Source of the DNA: Isochrysis galbana
Lineage: Eukaryota; Haptophyta; Isochrysidales; Isochrysidaceae
DNA length: 64,000 nt
Reading direction: 5' to 3'
Assembly (NCBI GenBank): GCA_018136815.1
Contig: CM030937.1
Coordinates: forward strand, 4,896,226-4,960,225
Part shown: positions 8,792 through 19,502 of the stretch, in pieces
Numbering within the stretch: position 1 is the stretch's first letter
How the letters are laid out: the number at the start of each line of letters is the position of its first letter
Notes under the pieces: model-generated
The model's database searches: none
Seen by the model: only the letters and a program-made list of their open reading frames with translations
Told to the model about the DNA's origin: nothing
Translations under genes and position numbers: made by a program

Positions 8792-10122
8792 GGGGGGGGC
8801 GCTTGGGGGCAGACAAAGAGGGGGGAAGAGGGGAGAGGGGAGAGGGGCCACTCACCCATGAGGCACGAGACGCCCGGCAACGGGAGGATAATGTTCATTA
8901 CCAAGGGGGGCTCCCCTCTCTCCCAATACCAACGGGGGGGGGCTCCTCTCTCTCCCGCTCCACTTCTACGTAGAACTTCTACCCAAATATGCAGAAGCTA
9001 TGCAAAAATGTGTCGACATATGCAGATCTGACAAATCTACTCAAATATGCAATTGCATACGCTGCATATTTCTACTTCTACCTGGACCTAGGTGCTGGTA
9101 GGCTGGGCGGCAGTCTGTGGCAGTGCGACAACTCCAACAACGACACTAGGCACTAGCACTAGGCACCAGGTGCGCTGGGCGCTGGGTTAGTGCCGGGGGC
9201 GATGCGGATGCGGGTGCGCTTGCCTTCTCCATTGACCATTGACCATTGATTGAGATGCGGAAGCGACAGGTGACAGGTGACAAGCAGTGGTCTCCATGGC
9301 GCTCCGGCGCTCCACTGTGGCAAGTTGCTAGTTACTAGTTAGTAGTTGATAGTGTTAGTGAAACACTCCCACTCCCAATGGACAATGGACGACTTACGAC
9401 GAGTCCGAGTCCAGAGTTATTGTTAATTGTTATTGAGATACGCTGTGGAGACTCTATAGAGACTCTATTCCTATTGCTATTGAGGCGTTATTGGTGCGTT
9501 GCAAAACCCCTCTGCCTCTCTCTGCCCCTGATATTAGGCGTTAGGCGTCACCCTACGCCCTACGGGATACTAGGTACTAGGTATGGGAACTAGAACTAGA
9601 GCTAGAGCTAGAGACTAGAGACTAGAGACAGAGACACCAAAACCAAAACCCCAAAACCGCCTGGTCCAAATTGGAAATTGGCCGGTAAGGGAAAGGTAGA
9701 GGATATAGCCCGAAAACTCGAATTGGCGACCAACTACATGATAGTATTCGGTCTGCTTGATTGAGCGTGCCGGTACGTGCAGCTAGCAGCTGGTGCGAAA
9801 GGCGACAGTCGTTTTTTTTGGTTCGTTCAATCCTTTGTTTATTTTTTTGGTCGCCCCTCGCTTTAATATTTGATAATTGTAATTTGATAACTGTAGGAGT
9901 ACTCCTACTCGTTTTCCCGTAAAGCCCTCTCTCCTCTCTCACTCACACTCGGCGCTCTCTTCCGTCTCCCTCGCCAGAGCGGGTGAGCGAGCCCACGAGC
10001 AGCCCAGCGGCGGATGAGTGGCTCACTCTGCGCCCGCACTGCGTGTCCAGCCCCCTCTCAGCGTGATCTGAGGTGTCCCCATCCGCCCTGGCCTACTCAG
10101 CCGGGCTGCAGCCCACGACAGA
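8792..10122. other. Gene-free stretch with low-complexity DNA
   Basis: It contains a G-rich block (8795-8950), an AT-rich part with repeated ATATGCA motifs and weak inverted symmetry (8960-9085), and short CTAGAG-type repeats (9590-9640). From 9915 to 10000 it is pyrimidine-rich and precedes the cyclophilin gene. No coding exon is supported. Confidence 0.45.
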
Positions 10123-11270
10123 ATGGTCATCATTGGGCCCGTGGCAGAGCAGATCAAGGAGGGCAAGCTGCGTGTCTGGATGGACATCGACGTGAACGAG
10201 TCTCGAGCAGCGTACCAGCGAGCGGTCGATTTCGTTGCCGCGCGAAATCTCGCGTATAACCTTTCATCCAACCGTCTCGAGGTGAGACGTGCCTGCCAAG
10301 CAAGCGGAAACCTCAACAGCATCTCTCTGTGGCCGCAAGCCCTCTCACGATAGCAGTGCTGAGACTTCTGATAAATGCATTCGACACTGCACTTCCTTCA
10401 CGCAGGACCTAGGTGGCTCTGAGAAGAAGCGGATTAAGGAGTCGCTTTACCCCAATGACTTCGAATGGTCGTCGAAAGGCCGGATCGCTTTAGCGATGCC
10501 GCCTCAGCGTATGGTATTCGAGCTTTGGGCAGATGTGGCGCCATTGGCTGTCGAGAACTTTGTCGCAATTGTGTGCGGTGATCGTGGTAAGGGGTCTGAA
10601 TCTGGGGTTCTGATGAGCTATCGCAACTGTGCTTTCCATCGCATCATCAAGGGATTCGTGGCTCAGGGCGGTGACTTCGTCAAAAACAATGGTTCCGGGG
10701 GAGAGTCCATTTGGGGCAAGAAATTCAAAGATGACCCTGCTGGGCTCAAGGTCAGCGTGATATCATCCTCGAATGTCTCACCGTTCAATCCCTCATCTCT
10801 CATTGACTGAACGCTCCTTCCTCATCCGTTGCTTGCACCGTGACCCCACACCCCAACGCTAAAGCTGCCGGATTGCAATGTAGGTGAAGCTCGACTCACG
10901 CGGTTTGCTGGCCATGGGCAACTCCGGCAAGAACTCCAACACGTCGCAATTTTTCATCACACTTGGTGATGTCTCTCGCCTCACTGGCAAGCACGTGGGC
11001 TTTGGGAAGCTTCTCGACGGAGAGCAGGTGCATCCAGGCTCGCTCCGGCATTATTCCCCCTTCAAGCACTCCGTGAAGCCCCAAGCCCGAAACCACGTCA
11101 CCGATTCTTCTCCTTGAGCTCGTACACAGGTCTTGAGCATCATGGAACAGTGCGCCGCTGCAGAGAACGATGACTCCGGAAAGCCAACACACCCAGTGCG
11201 GATCGCAGATTGCGGCGTGTGCGGAGTCTATGAACCCGCGCCAATGGCCTGGGTTCGACACCCAGAATAG
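10123..11270 (+). CDS. Cyclophilin-type peptidyl-prolyl isomerase, four exons
   Basis: Exons 10123-10281, 10406-10750, 10884-11027 and 11130-11270 join in phase 0 with GT-AG introns of 124, 133 and 102 nt, giving 262 residues. Cyclophilins isomerise X-Pro peptide bonds. Diagnostic segments: FHRIIKGFVAQGGDF with the catalytic Arg, GGESIWGKKFKDD, GLLAMGNSGKNSNTSQFFIT, and LTGKHVGFGKLLDG, where His replaces the Trp of CypA. The first ~75 residues (MVIIGPVAEQIKEGKLRVWM onward) are an extension absent from minimal cyclophilins. No signal peptide is evident, so a cytosolic or nuclear site is likely. The splice model is confident; an upstream exon cannot be excluded. Confidence 0.93.
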
Positions 11271-12157
11271 AGCATCCCATACATCGCATGCATGCAAGAG
11301 ACGTCGCAGAGGTCGCATTCCGTCAACCCGTCAAATATGGGACAGTCTCGGTGTGAGCCTGGGTTGATTGTACGGGCCCATCCCGGGGGGTGTTCGTGAT
11401 GGAGTGAAGGGGGCGCGAGGCCCCCATTGACCCCCACTTATAAATAAAGGTAGGTTGAATATACACTTGATATCAAATTGTATAAAAATATAAACCTTCA
11501 CGATGGTCATCTTTTGACGGAACGCGACCTTCGTCCTTCATCGTGACACTGGACACTGGTTTAAAGTACCCGTGTTTGTGTTTGTCACCTTCTTTTCGGG
11601 TCTAGGTCTTTGCTAATATCCTCAATTTAATCACCATGTTAAGCCAGGATGTACCCTCCCCACAGCCTAGCTCTTTTTTTGATGCCTCTCCTAGTGCCCT
11701 AGGTCCTAGATTCCCAAATCCCAAAGACGATCTCTCACATCTAATTTTTGGAACGGAGTTAGTGAATAAATATGAGTACGACTACGACACTAGGCCGGTC
11801 TGCGGCCAGCTCAAGCAGCTATCCACATCGAGCTGATTGGCCCTCTGCTTGTGAGCCGGCGCTGTGTTACATGGTCACCCGTTTGAGAATAGCCCGCAAG
11901 AGCTCCGTGTGCACTCACATACACAGACTGGAATCCTAGGGCGCATGTGCGCCCCAACAAGCTGCTAGTCAGCTCTACTACTTACCACACAATGATGAAT
12001 GTATTGCACTGTCGCTAAGCCCCGTACTCTACCAGATCCTCTCTCGTCTCTGCCTGTGCGTCGCCTCTGCGCCATATTTCTGGGAACTGGCAGTAGAGAG
12101 ACTGCTTCATGCAGGTGCAAATGCACCCAACATCCAAAGTCGTACTATTTTCGAGAC
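11271..12157. other. Gene-free stretch, possible retroposon remnant
   Basis: Around 11395-11440 the string GGGGGCGCGAGGCCCCCATTGA resembles the family A 5' region and a similar string near 59905. A 66-codon ATG ORF (11636-11836) has no recognisable feature. The motif GACGGAACGCGACCT (near 11516) recurs near 42260. Confidence 0.4.
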
Positions 12158-12570
12158 CTAGTCGGCAGGCTTCCTATTCGGATTTCGAGGCCCTGGCACC
12201 CTGATATTCTCATAAGTCTCTGCTTCTTTCTTGAGTTGCGCCTGGAGCTTCTGCCATTCACATGGAGACAATCAAGGCAGTAGACATCAGAGTGCATGTG
12301 TGTCAGCAACGGGTGAAGAGTGGAGAGCACGTGTTGGAGGGGGGAGGGGACAGTTCGGAGGAGGGCTCGGAAGGTGAGCATCATCCTTGCGCGCACCTCG
12401 TGCTCCTTCTGCAAGTCGAACTTTTCGCGGCCTTCTCTTCTTCTCCGCGCCCGGTCATCCTTCATCTGGACAGGCAGCTTCAAGAACTGGCTGAGACCCC
12501 ACGAGCCACATGCCATAAGAAGGAGAAAGGGCGCTGCTTGGAGCGCAAAATTCGGCTTGCGCGGAGCCAT
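12158..12570 (-). CDS. COX16: COX16, cytochrome c oxidase assembly factor
   Basis: Exon 1 is 12397-12570 and exon 2 is 12158-12250, with a 146-nt GT-AG intron in phase 0, giving 88 residues. The N-terminal half has the COX16 signature: a short basic start, the single membrane segment AAPFLLLMACGSWGLSQFL, then KDDRARRR and FDLQKEHE. Exon 2 begins KLQAQLKKEAETYENIRVPG and ends in a short basic tail, as in known members. COX16 sits in the mitochondrial inner membrane and helps insert COX2 into cytochrome oxidase. Length and topology match the family. It is transcribed away from the interrupted gene at 12931-16110. Confidence 0.92.
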
Positions 12571-12930
12571 CCGGGCACGCACCGTATGCCGGCGCAGCCC
12601 CGTCGCCGAGTCGCGAGACTTGAGCTCGACGGCGGGGGAGGCAGCAGAAGGGCGCTACAGCAAGCAGGGACAGACCGACGACCCAAGATTACAAGATTAC
12701 AGATTGACACTGATCATTCTATTCTAGGAAGGATGTATCCGCAGATAAACACATAAACACTGTTCTACTATTCGGTTTCACAGTAAAGCTCTACTCTAGA
12801 GTAAGGGGAAAACTTCTTAAGGTGGTTCCGTAGGATTTAGTAAGAGGTGGGAAATCGGCAGGTGGGCGGCGGGCGGCGGGGCGCGCGCTCTCCAACGAGG
12901 AGCTCTCCCTTCCCAAGGGAGGCCGTGGCG

Positions 12931-15900
12931 ATGAATGGGATGCCTGCCTTCGACGGCCCGCTGGGCACCATTCCAGTGGAGTTGTGGAGTTGGAGTTAGG
13001 TGGGCTCCTCAGCGCAGGTTCTGCGGCCCCCGAGCATGCTGCGCCGCTTCTGCACGTGGTGCAAGTGCAGCGTGGCCATCTGCCCACGTCGTCTACGCTT
13101 CTGTGCCCGGAGTGCGGCCCACCCGACGATGAAGAGGCAGCCGCTGTCGTGGCAGAGGCAGTGGCAGCTGGACAGGTGGCAGTGTGCACGGAGCAGTGGC
13201 TCCAGGGAGTGAGGCTGGACGCGGACGGCCAGCAGTGGTTGTGTTGGGTGGAGCGGCCATACTCAGGCCCAGGATTCGAGGACAAAAAAAAAATCTTCTT
13301 AAAAATTCCCGCTACGTACACGGCGTGAGGCAGCTTGCTAGTGTACCTCCCTACTACCCAACCTTAACCCCTAAACAACCCCCTTCCCCTTCCCCAGTTC
13401 CCTCTCTGGCGGAGAAGCTGGTTCCAGGGAGGCCGCGCGCGCTGCTTCGGCCGGGAGTTGGAGAGAAGGGGGTGGGAGATTGTGGCTTGTCTCTTGATCT
13501 AGATTCGGTTCGGGTTTTTCCTCATTAATATAGCGTGAGGTCCTTATTGGTATCCGGTGCGGTTCCTATTAAGAGATTTGGCTACCCTAGGTGATGTTTC
13601 TTATGTCCAGTCCTCTCGCCGCCTGCAAGAGGTCTTCTGATGCTCCTAGGTTGAAATCCTTGTCTATAGTATACAGGGGGCTTATCATTTTCCGGATATG
13701 TTTGTTGCTCGGGGCGTGTAGCCCCATGTTCTCGCGTTGTTTTTTTAACCTTTGAAAGAAACCGACCTTCGCCGTTACTAATAAGTGGTATCTCGTAAGG
13801 AGTAAGGATCGCTCTCAAGATTGTCCTAACGGACCTACCGTCCGCGTTGCCATATTGGATGTTATAAAAGTCCGTGAGGATGTATCTCCACGCCAGGATA
13901 CCTAAGTACCCCGAGGAGGGATGCGGTCTGTCTACTTGGTAGCAAAAGAGACGTTGGGCTACCTCGGAGCCCGGCCTCAGATTTGTCACCAGAAGCCCTT
14001 CTATGAATTCGAAAATGGGCGCCGTCGCGATGCACGTGGCTATGTGGGTGGAGCTCTCGGGGGCTATGCCACAAAAGCGGCACGTCGGATCGTCGGCGAA
14101 CCGGTTCGCCGTGGCTATTCTCCTATGCAGGACGTGTTTGAAGTGCATATATGAGTCTCTCGGCGTTAAAAAGTTGTATTTGTATAGCTGAGATACTTGT
14201 TTCCATTTCCCGGAGATGTCCGGCAATCGTTTTTCCCACCTCAATGTGGATTTTTGTTTCTTCGTTTTTCTCATTGCGAGAAACGCTTTTGTCAGCGCCT
14301 TGACGTTAACATCCTCTAGGGTTTTATTCGCGCCTTTGAACGTGTACTCTTGTGGTATCGGGTACGCCGTCTCGGCCGGACCGTCGTACGCTCTTCCCCA
14401 TTTCAATGGGGTGCATAATTCTTCTGGTGATGGCTGCGGGTTGGCCCTTTCATAAATATGGGGTTCCCCCATCACATTGAGCTTGACTACGTGATAGACT
14501 CCACTCCGGCGCAGATAATATCTGTGTTCTTTGTCCACCCGGATGTCTCCTAGGTCATGCGCATCCGGGTCTTCTTGGGGGACTAACTCTTGTTCTCCCG
14601 GAGTGGGGGGAGGAGACACCTCTTTTTTCCTAAGCAGGTTCATATATTCATTCGTGGCATCCGCCATTCTTGCTCTAGACCATTCGGCTATCTTCTCCCA
14701 TGACTTTAGAAATGGACCTATCGAGATGTAGTTGCCCCTATGGCGTATCCATCGTTCTCCTTCCGGCAGGTAAGCCGCGCAGTCTTCCGTGGTGTATATC
14801 TCTCCCGTGACCGGGTTAATCGTATTATGCACAATAACCGTTTGTAGAGATTCCCACTTAGCTCTATGTGAGTGATGTAATGCCGGAGCTTTGTGAAAAC
14901 AGTCATACCATATCGGGGATCCCAGAGTCCCTTCCCTCGTGTTGGTTTCCCTAAGGAACTTGATTCGTCTGAAATTATCGAGCGCTTGCTTCCAAAATGC
15001 CGGCAGTGTATTGCTCCCACGGATGCTAGCCGAGAGGCTTCGTGCGTCGACTTTCGAAAATACCGCCGCTCTCCCCAATGGGGTGCGGCTGAACCACTGG
15101 TCTAGGGCGGTCTTCCAATCCGCCGAGGATGGGTTTAAGTAGCGAACTATCCATATCGCTTGAAGTGCCCGCGTATGCTCGGCCATAGGGAGCAGCCCGA
15201 TCCCCAGAAGGGGCTGGTCTTCGTTAGTTCCCACCCTCGGGTATGCCGGGTATGTTATCCATCTTATGCCCTCCTGCGAGGAGCCTAACTCCTCCGCTTG
15301 TAGCCGCGGAGACCTATCCCAGAGTATGGTTTGGACGTCGGAGTCGATAGCCTCCATGAACCACGACGGGGGGGTGGAGGTGGATAACCAGTACCTCGGA
15401 GTCCCGTATATAATGAAGTTCACTAGTAGGGTTCTCCCGTGAATCGAGAGGTTTTGAACTCCTTTCCACGCTGCGACTTTCTTCTTGAGCTTGGCGTAAA
15501 GCCTCTCCCAGAAGGTATCGTCTTCGGGTCCTTCCCAGAAGGGTACTCCTAGAATAGTGGCGAACTCTCCCTCGCCTAACGTTTTAAGGTAAGCTAGTGC
15601 TTCAGGGACTCGCGTTCCTACCAGTGATCCCAAACGTATTAGTACACTTTTTCTCTTGTTTACTCTAGCCCCGGTGGCGTTACTATAGGTTTCTAGTATA
15701 TGCATCGCCCTCTCCAGCGACTCGTAGGAGTTAGCCAGAAGTTGTGTGTCATCCGCGAACTGCGAGAGCCTTAGCTCTCTCGGCCCTATCGTGATTCGCC
15801 TTATGCCATCTCCACGTGGAGTAGTATCCGGCGGCGTAAATTCGATCTATCCTAGTGTGGGTCTGATGTCCGCATCTTGTGTATTGGGACTTGAGGCCCG

Positions 15901-16110
15901 GATTGATTAGCACGTGTACATCGGTGAGTCCGTGCGTGGCCAGGATTCGAGGACAAAGTGGGCAAGAATTTCAGGTGGTGCACACGCCTGGGCTGTGTTA
16001 GGGCACTCTCTCACACCCAGATTGGCCACAGGTCTAAGCTGCCGCGCTGCGTGGAGCGCAAAATTGAGGAGTTGCATGGCGAGTCCGTCGTCGGTTTCTC
16101 CGAGCTATAA
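12931..16110 (+). pseudogene. Unrecognised host gene split by a LINE insertion
   Basis: A + strand coding frame runs from about 12955 to 13286 (segments STLLCPECGPPDDEEAA, VAVCTEQWLQGVRLD, WLCWVERPYSGPGFEDK), is interrupted by the LINE at 13287-15939, and resumes after the target duplication at 15958 as VGKNFRWCTRLGCVRALS, ending CVERKIEELHGESVVGFSEL and a stop at 16108-16110. The frame is preserved across the duplication, so the insertion is recent or present on one allele. A short ATG frame (MNGMPAFDGPLGTIPVELW, 12931) in another phase may belong to the first exon. Cys and Trp spacing hints at a small zinc-binding fold, but I cannot name the family. Confidence 0.6.
13287..15939 (-). mobile_element. 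5'-truncated LINE retrotransposon (LINE-2)
   Basis: Flanked by a perfect 18-bp duplication CCAGGATTCGAGGACAAA (13269-13286, 15940-15957). The minus strand carries an ORF (stop at 13582, open past 15705) that aligns along its length with the C-terminal part of the RT protein at 32758-36087, including QFADDTQ and the cysteine cluster CRFCGIAPESSTH. The 3' UTR also matches and ends in oligo-T next to the left duplication. Homology is lost near 15815, and 15815-15939 is unrelated filler, typical of 5' truncation during reverse transcription. The copy lacks the first RT motifs and cannot be autonomous. Confidence 0.9.
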
Positions 16111-16140
16111 GGGTGTGTTAGAGGTGTTCATACGGCAGTA

Positions 16141-16891
16141 TTTTAAACCTTTTAATAGTCTCACCGCGCACGCAGCCGTGGACCCTCTACTTTCTACTCA
16201 CGTAGGAAAACTTTCTACACCCCCACGCTCCCAGCCCTTCTCCCCCCGCCATCAGGCGGCTCCCCCCGTGCACTACTAGGGGGATTGGGGTGAAGGGCTT
16301 AGATATGGTCCGGTGGCCCGCGCCTCCCCCCGGTGATCTGTTCCCTCTCTTCCTCCTGTGTCTCCGAGTGGGCGGCGACCTCAGTCCCGACTTATCCTGT
16401 AAACAGGTGCGGGACTTACCTATTTTTCGGTGGGCGGAGCTCCGCTCCGCCCACCCCCTTCTCCGCGCTCTCTCTCCCCTCTCCTGCGGCACGCGCGATG
16501 GCGCGCCTGCGGCAGGCCTGCAGCTGCCCATTGGCGACCCTGGAGGCTCATGGAGGCCAGCTCAGGGGGCAGAGGAGGCTGGGGCTACGCCCTGGCCTCC
16601 CCTGCCTCTCCCTCGCTGGCGCTCCTGAGCCTCAGGGGCCCCCACGCTGCACCTGTCTGCCTGTCGAACAGGGGGGGAGGAGGGGTTGGAGCAATGGGCT
16701 GGCCACGCCGGGCCAGGATGGGCGAATCAGGCGAGCCTGTCAGTGGGAGAGAGGGTCAGCAGGGCAGTGGCCTCCTGGCAAGCCATCAGGCGTGCCAGGA
16801 GGATGGGTGGTTCCTCCCCCATGGCGGGGGAGGAGTGGAGAGAGGGGGGGGCTCGTGCCCCCCCATGGGCGAGCTAAGTATAAACTTAGTT
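16141..16891 (-). mobile_element. SINE-like retroposon, family A, copy 2 (complete)
   Basis: A 751-bp copy collinear with 1532-2280, flanked by a perfect 17-bp duplication GTGTTCATACGGCAGTA (16124-16140, 16892-16908). It sits 30 bp after the stop codon of the LINE-split host gene, presumably in its 3' UTR. Orientation and oligo-T-type tail are as in copy 1. Confidence 0.85.
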
Positions 16892-16908
16892 GTGTTCATA
16901 CGGCAGTA

Positions 16909-17215
16909 GGAATGGGTGCTGCTACTCGTGCATGCGTATGCTGCCTGCCACAGCATGGGAAGATGGGAAGTAATGATACTTTTTGTCCATTGCTACCGTC
17001 TCAAATCATGTAAATTTTCCTCGCATTGGCTAGTTCGGTACCCGCCAAGTCGCCTTTAGAGATTACTCTTCTCCACCACGCTTTCAGTAGGAGAAAGGGC
17101 ACATCTCGTGGACAAGTGTGCTTTCTGAGACGGTGGAGCTCCTCAACAAGTCTCAAGAAGAAGGGCGCAACCTGAGACAAGCGCGCAGCGAGCGACAGGC
17201 GACCTGGCTCCTTTG
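16909..17215. other. Gene-free stretch
   Basis: No gene or repeat recognised. Confidence 0.35.
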
Positions 17216-17424
17216 GGTCAAGATTGCCCGAAAGGAGGAAACCTGGAATCTATCCTGACAAACAGGCTAGAAGGAACGAAACGAGAACCCGAATTCTAGG
17301 CCTAGGCCGCTAGGGACGAACCCTACCAACCTAGATATGCCTGAGCTTCACCGTGTGGCCGCACGGCGATGGACCTGGAAATAAGAACCTGGAAATCGCA
17401 TCATCTAAGATGAATGCGACATCG
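17216..17424. repeat. Dispersed repeat D, copy 2
   Basis: Second copy of the 8582-8791 repeat in the same orientation. It abuts a truncated family A sequence beginning near 17430. Confidence 0.75.
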
Positions 17425-17429
17425 GGGCT

Positions 17430-17679
17430 GAGGCCGCCACCAGCCCGGTAGGCAGAGGAGGAAGGGGGGAACGGATCACCGGGGGGGGGGGGGGGGCGCG
17501 GGCCACCGGACCATATCTAAGCCCTTCACCCTATGCCCCTAGTAGCTAGTAGTGCACGGGGGGAGGCGCCTGATGGCGGGGGGGAAGGGCCGGGGGAGTG
17601 GGGGTGTAGAAAGTATGCTACGTGTAGGTAATGGTTCCATTCGCCGCGAGTGCGGTAAGAATATTGTGAAGTTTTTTTT
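17430..17679 (+). mobile_element. Truncated family A retroposon, opposite orientation
   Basis: From CTGAGGCCGCC the sequence follows the 3' third of family A: the G-run with GCGCGGGCCACCGGACCATA, GTAGTGCACGGGGGGAGGC and GGGTGTAGAAAGTATGCTA, and it ends with the tail GTGCGGTAAGAATATTGTG AAG then eight T. The 5' two thirds are missing. No target duplication was found. Confidence 0.7.
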
Positions 17680-17689
17680 AGGAGCCCCG

Positions 17690-17745
17690 CTGAAACTTGC
17701 CACGATCAAGCGCGAACTTGATTCCACAGCGGACATCGCGGTGGG
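17690..17745. repeat. Short hAT-related terminal motif, third copy
   Basis: TGAAACTTGCCACGATCAAG followed by GCGAACTTGATTCCACAG matches the end motifs at 4167-4208 and 8284-8325. It contains an imperfect inverted repeat around GATCAAG/CTTGATT. Confidence 0.5.
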
Positions 17746-18271
17746 GGTGGGCGGGGAGAGAGGAGGGTGGCGTGGCGGGCTCCATGACCCTATCGTTACG
17801 ACGATCGTTGTAAACTTAGTTGCTGAAAACACATGTGTACATGAGAAGATCAAACAGGTCCCCTTCAGTGAGCCTCTCCAGCAACAACAACCACATCAAG
17901 CATCCACAACAACTATCTAGCCGTTTGCACGATCTGTAGTTTGCATGTGTATGTCTCGTTCCGATCGCGGGGAAGACGAGTTTGTGGCCCGTGCATGCCC
18001 CAAGCCACAAGAGCGCAAGGCCGACATCATCACAGCGAACTAGCCGAGGGCACTCGCATGGGAAGCCATTTATGGCTCATAGGGTATGATGGGTACACCA
18101 ATTGAGGCCCGCCGACTCATGACATGTTCGCGAACCCGCTCGTGATTTGCGGCTCGTGCGCGTTTGATTCGGGCAGAGTACCTGCGATTTTACGGGCGCA
18201 GCAATGAGAGAGGCAGGGTGAATATGAAGACATAACAAAACGAGGCCCTTCCGTAATGCTCGGCATGGGTC
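17746..18271. other. Gene-free stretch with a retroposon 5' end
   Basis: GTAAACTTAGTTG near 17810 and, read on the minus strand, GATAGGGTCATGGAG near 17785 match the 5' ends of family A and of the LINE-derived copy at 55930-57025. No gene is supported. Confidence 0.4.
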
Positions 18272-18856
18272 TCACCTTTCTGCTCGCACGCAAGCAGCTC
18301 GTGCACTGGGCTGCAAGATGGTCTGATTCCTGGCATTCTCCATGTCTACGCCCACGGTAAAGTTCCCGTCAGCACAGGGTGCTTCAGGCACCAGCTTAAT
18401 ATCTGCTTTTCGTGTCGGTGATGCAGCTCGCGCCACGGCGATGAATTCGCCAAGGGTCGGTAATGATGGCCCATCTCCTCGCCTGCTCCCCTTCTGATGT
18501 TTGCTGCGCTCGTTACTACTTGGCTTAGAATTTGATGACTTTGGGTGCTGCCTGAAAGTCGAGGCCTTGATGGAGGAGCGTTTTCTCAATGGCATCGGAT
18601 CAGCGCCCTCTACGAGGGCGAGCACCGCGCGTGCCACTTGTGCAACTTGGCTGTCTCCACCTCCAGCCATCACGGCAAGTCTCGCCTCGCCCCCCGCCTG
18701 TCGAATGAAGGCGATCTGGGCAGGGTCCTCGGCCATCTTGGCAAGCTCATGGACAGCTTTCCGGGCAGAGAATGACTCGATCCCACCCAGCAGCGCCGTG
18801 ACTAACTTGTTCACCTTCTTGCGGCTGGAATTGTCGGTTCCGGACGCGGAGGCCAT
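18272..18856 (-). CDS. Small armadillo-like repeat protein, possibly 3'-incomplete
   Basis: From the ATG at 18856 the frame gives 194 residues. Residues about 12-85 are helical with Armadillo-like spacing: VNKLVTALLGGIESFSARKA, VHELAKMAEDPAQIAFIRQA, GGEARLAVMAGG. The rest is Ser/Lys-rich. The frame closes at TGA inside GAAAG|GTGAGA, a strong donor (intron from 18275), so the protein may continue in an exon not recognised here. It faces clpS across about 650 bp. A scaffold or binding role is possible but unproven. Confidence 0.55.
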   Translation of the reverse strand: MASASGTDNSSRKKVNKLVTALLGGIESFSARKAVHELAKMAEDPAQIAFIRQAGGEARLAVMAGGGDSQVAQVARAVLALVEGADPMPLRKRSSIKASTFRQHPKSSNSKPSSNERSKHQKGSRRGDGPSLPTLGEFIAVARAASPTRKADIKLVPEAPCADGNFTVGVDMENARNQTILQPSARAACVRAER

Positions 18857-19502
18857 TCGAATCGGCCGCCGTGGGGATGCCGAGGGGGAGGGGGGGGGCT
18901 TTGAGAGAGTTTTCTTCTTAGGCCTCAGCTCCCTCGATCTGATCGTCTGAATGAGATTTCTAGTAAACACTGGTCCTCTTCTCCCGCTCTCTGGCTGTGA
19001 GTCCAAGGGTGATATCCCAAGTATCACTGACAATCAGAGAATTAAACCCGACGAGAGCACTCCTCTCCTTCTCAATAATAAGGTGCTTCCTCTCGTCTCC
19101 TCTCTACTTTATTCTTTAAACCCCTCATAACATTATACTCTACTTGCTGTCTCTGAGCTGGCACTGCTGCCCCCCCCCACCCTCTCTCTCATCTCCTCCT
19201 CCTCCCCGCCAATATCTCCGTGGTGTCTCCTCGCTCTGGACGCGCCCCCTCTCCTCTCTTCCTCTCTCTTCCTCTCTTCCTCTCTTTCACCTGCCCTTTC
19301 TTTCACCTGCCGTTTCCTCCTTCTCTCTCCTCTTCCCTCTATTCTTTCAGAGAGTCTCACACCGGCTTCTTCTCTCCTCAAGATATTTTCTTAGGGATTC
19401 TCGTGCTGTTAGTTCTCTCTCCATCCCTCTCCTGTCTCTCTCTCCTCTCTCTGCTGCCCTCTGCTCCCCCCCCCCTTCCCCTCGCCCTCGCGTCCCCTTC
19501 CC
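18857..19502. promoter_or_regulatory. Divergent intergenic region with pyrimidine-rich leaders
   Basis: Lies between two genes transcribed away from each other. 19150-19500 is almost continuous CT-rich sequence on the clpS coding strand, and the leader of the armadillo-like gene is pyrimidine-rich on its own strand. A shared promoter is inferred from layout; no TATA or initiator element is assigned. Confidence 0.35.

Noticed and set aside
2840-9085. AT-rich ATATTT/ATATGCA blocks (2840-2960 and 8960-9085) as one MITE family
   Set aside because: Only short motifs are shared and neither has convincing inverted ends or duplications.
12791-13321. 176-codon minus-strand ORF opposite the LINE-split gene
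   Set aside because: The + strand frame continues across the LINE duplication and reads as protein; the minus frame is its shadow.
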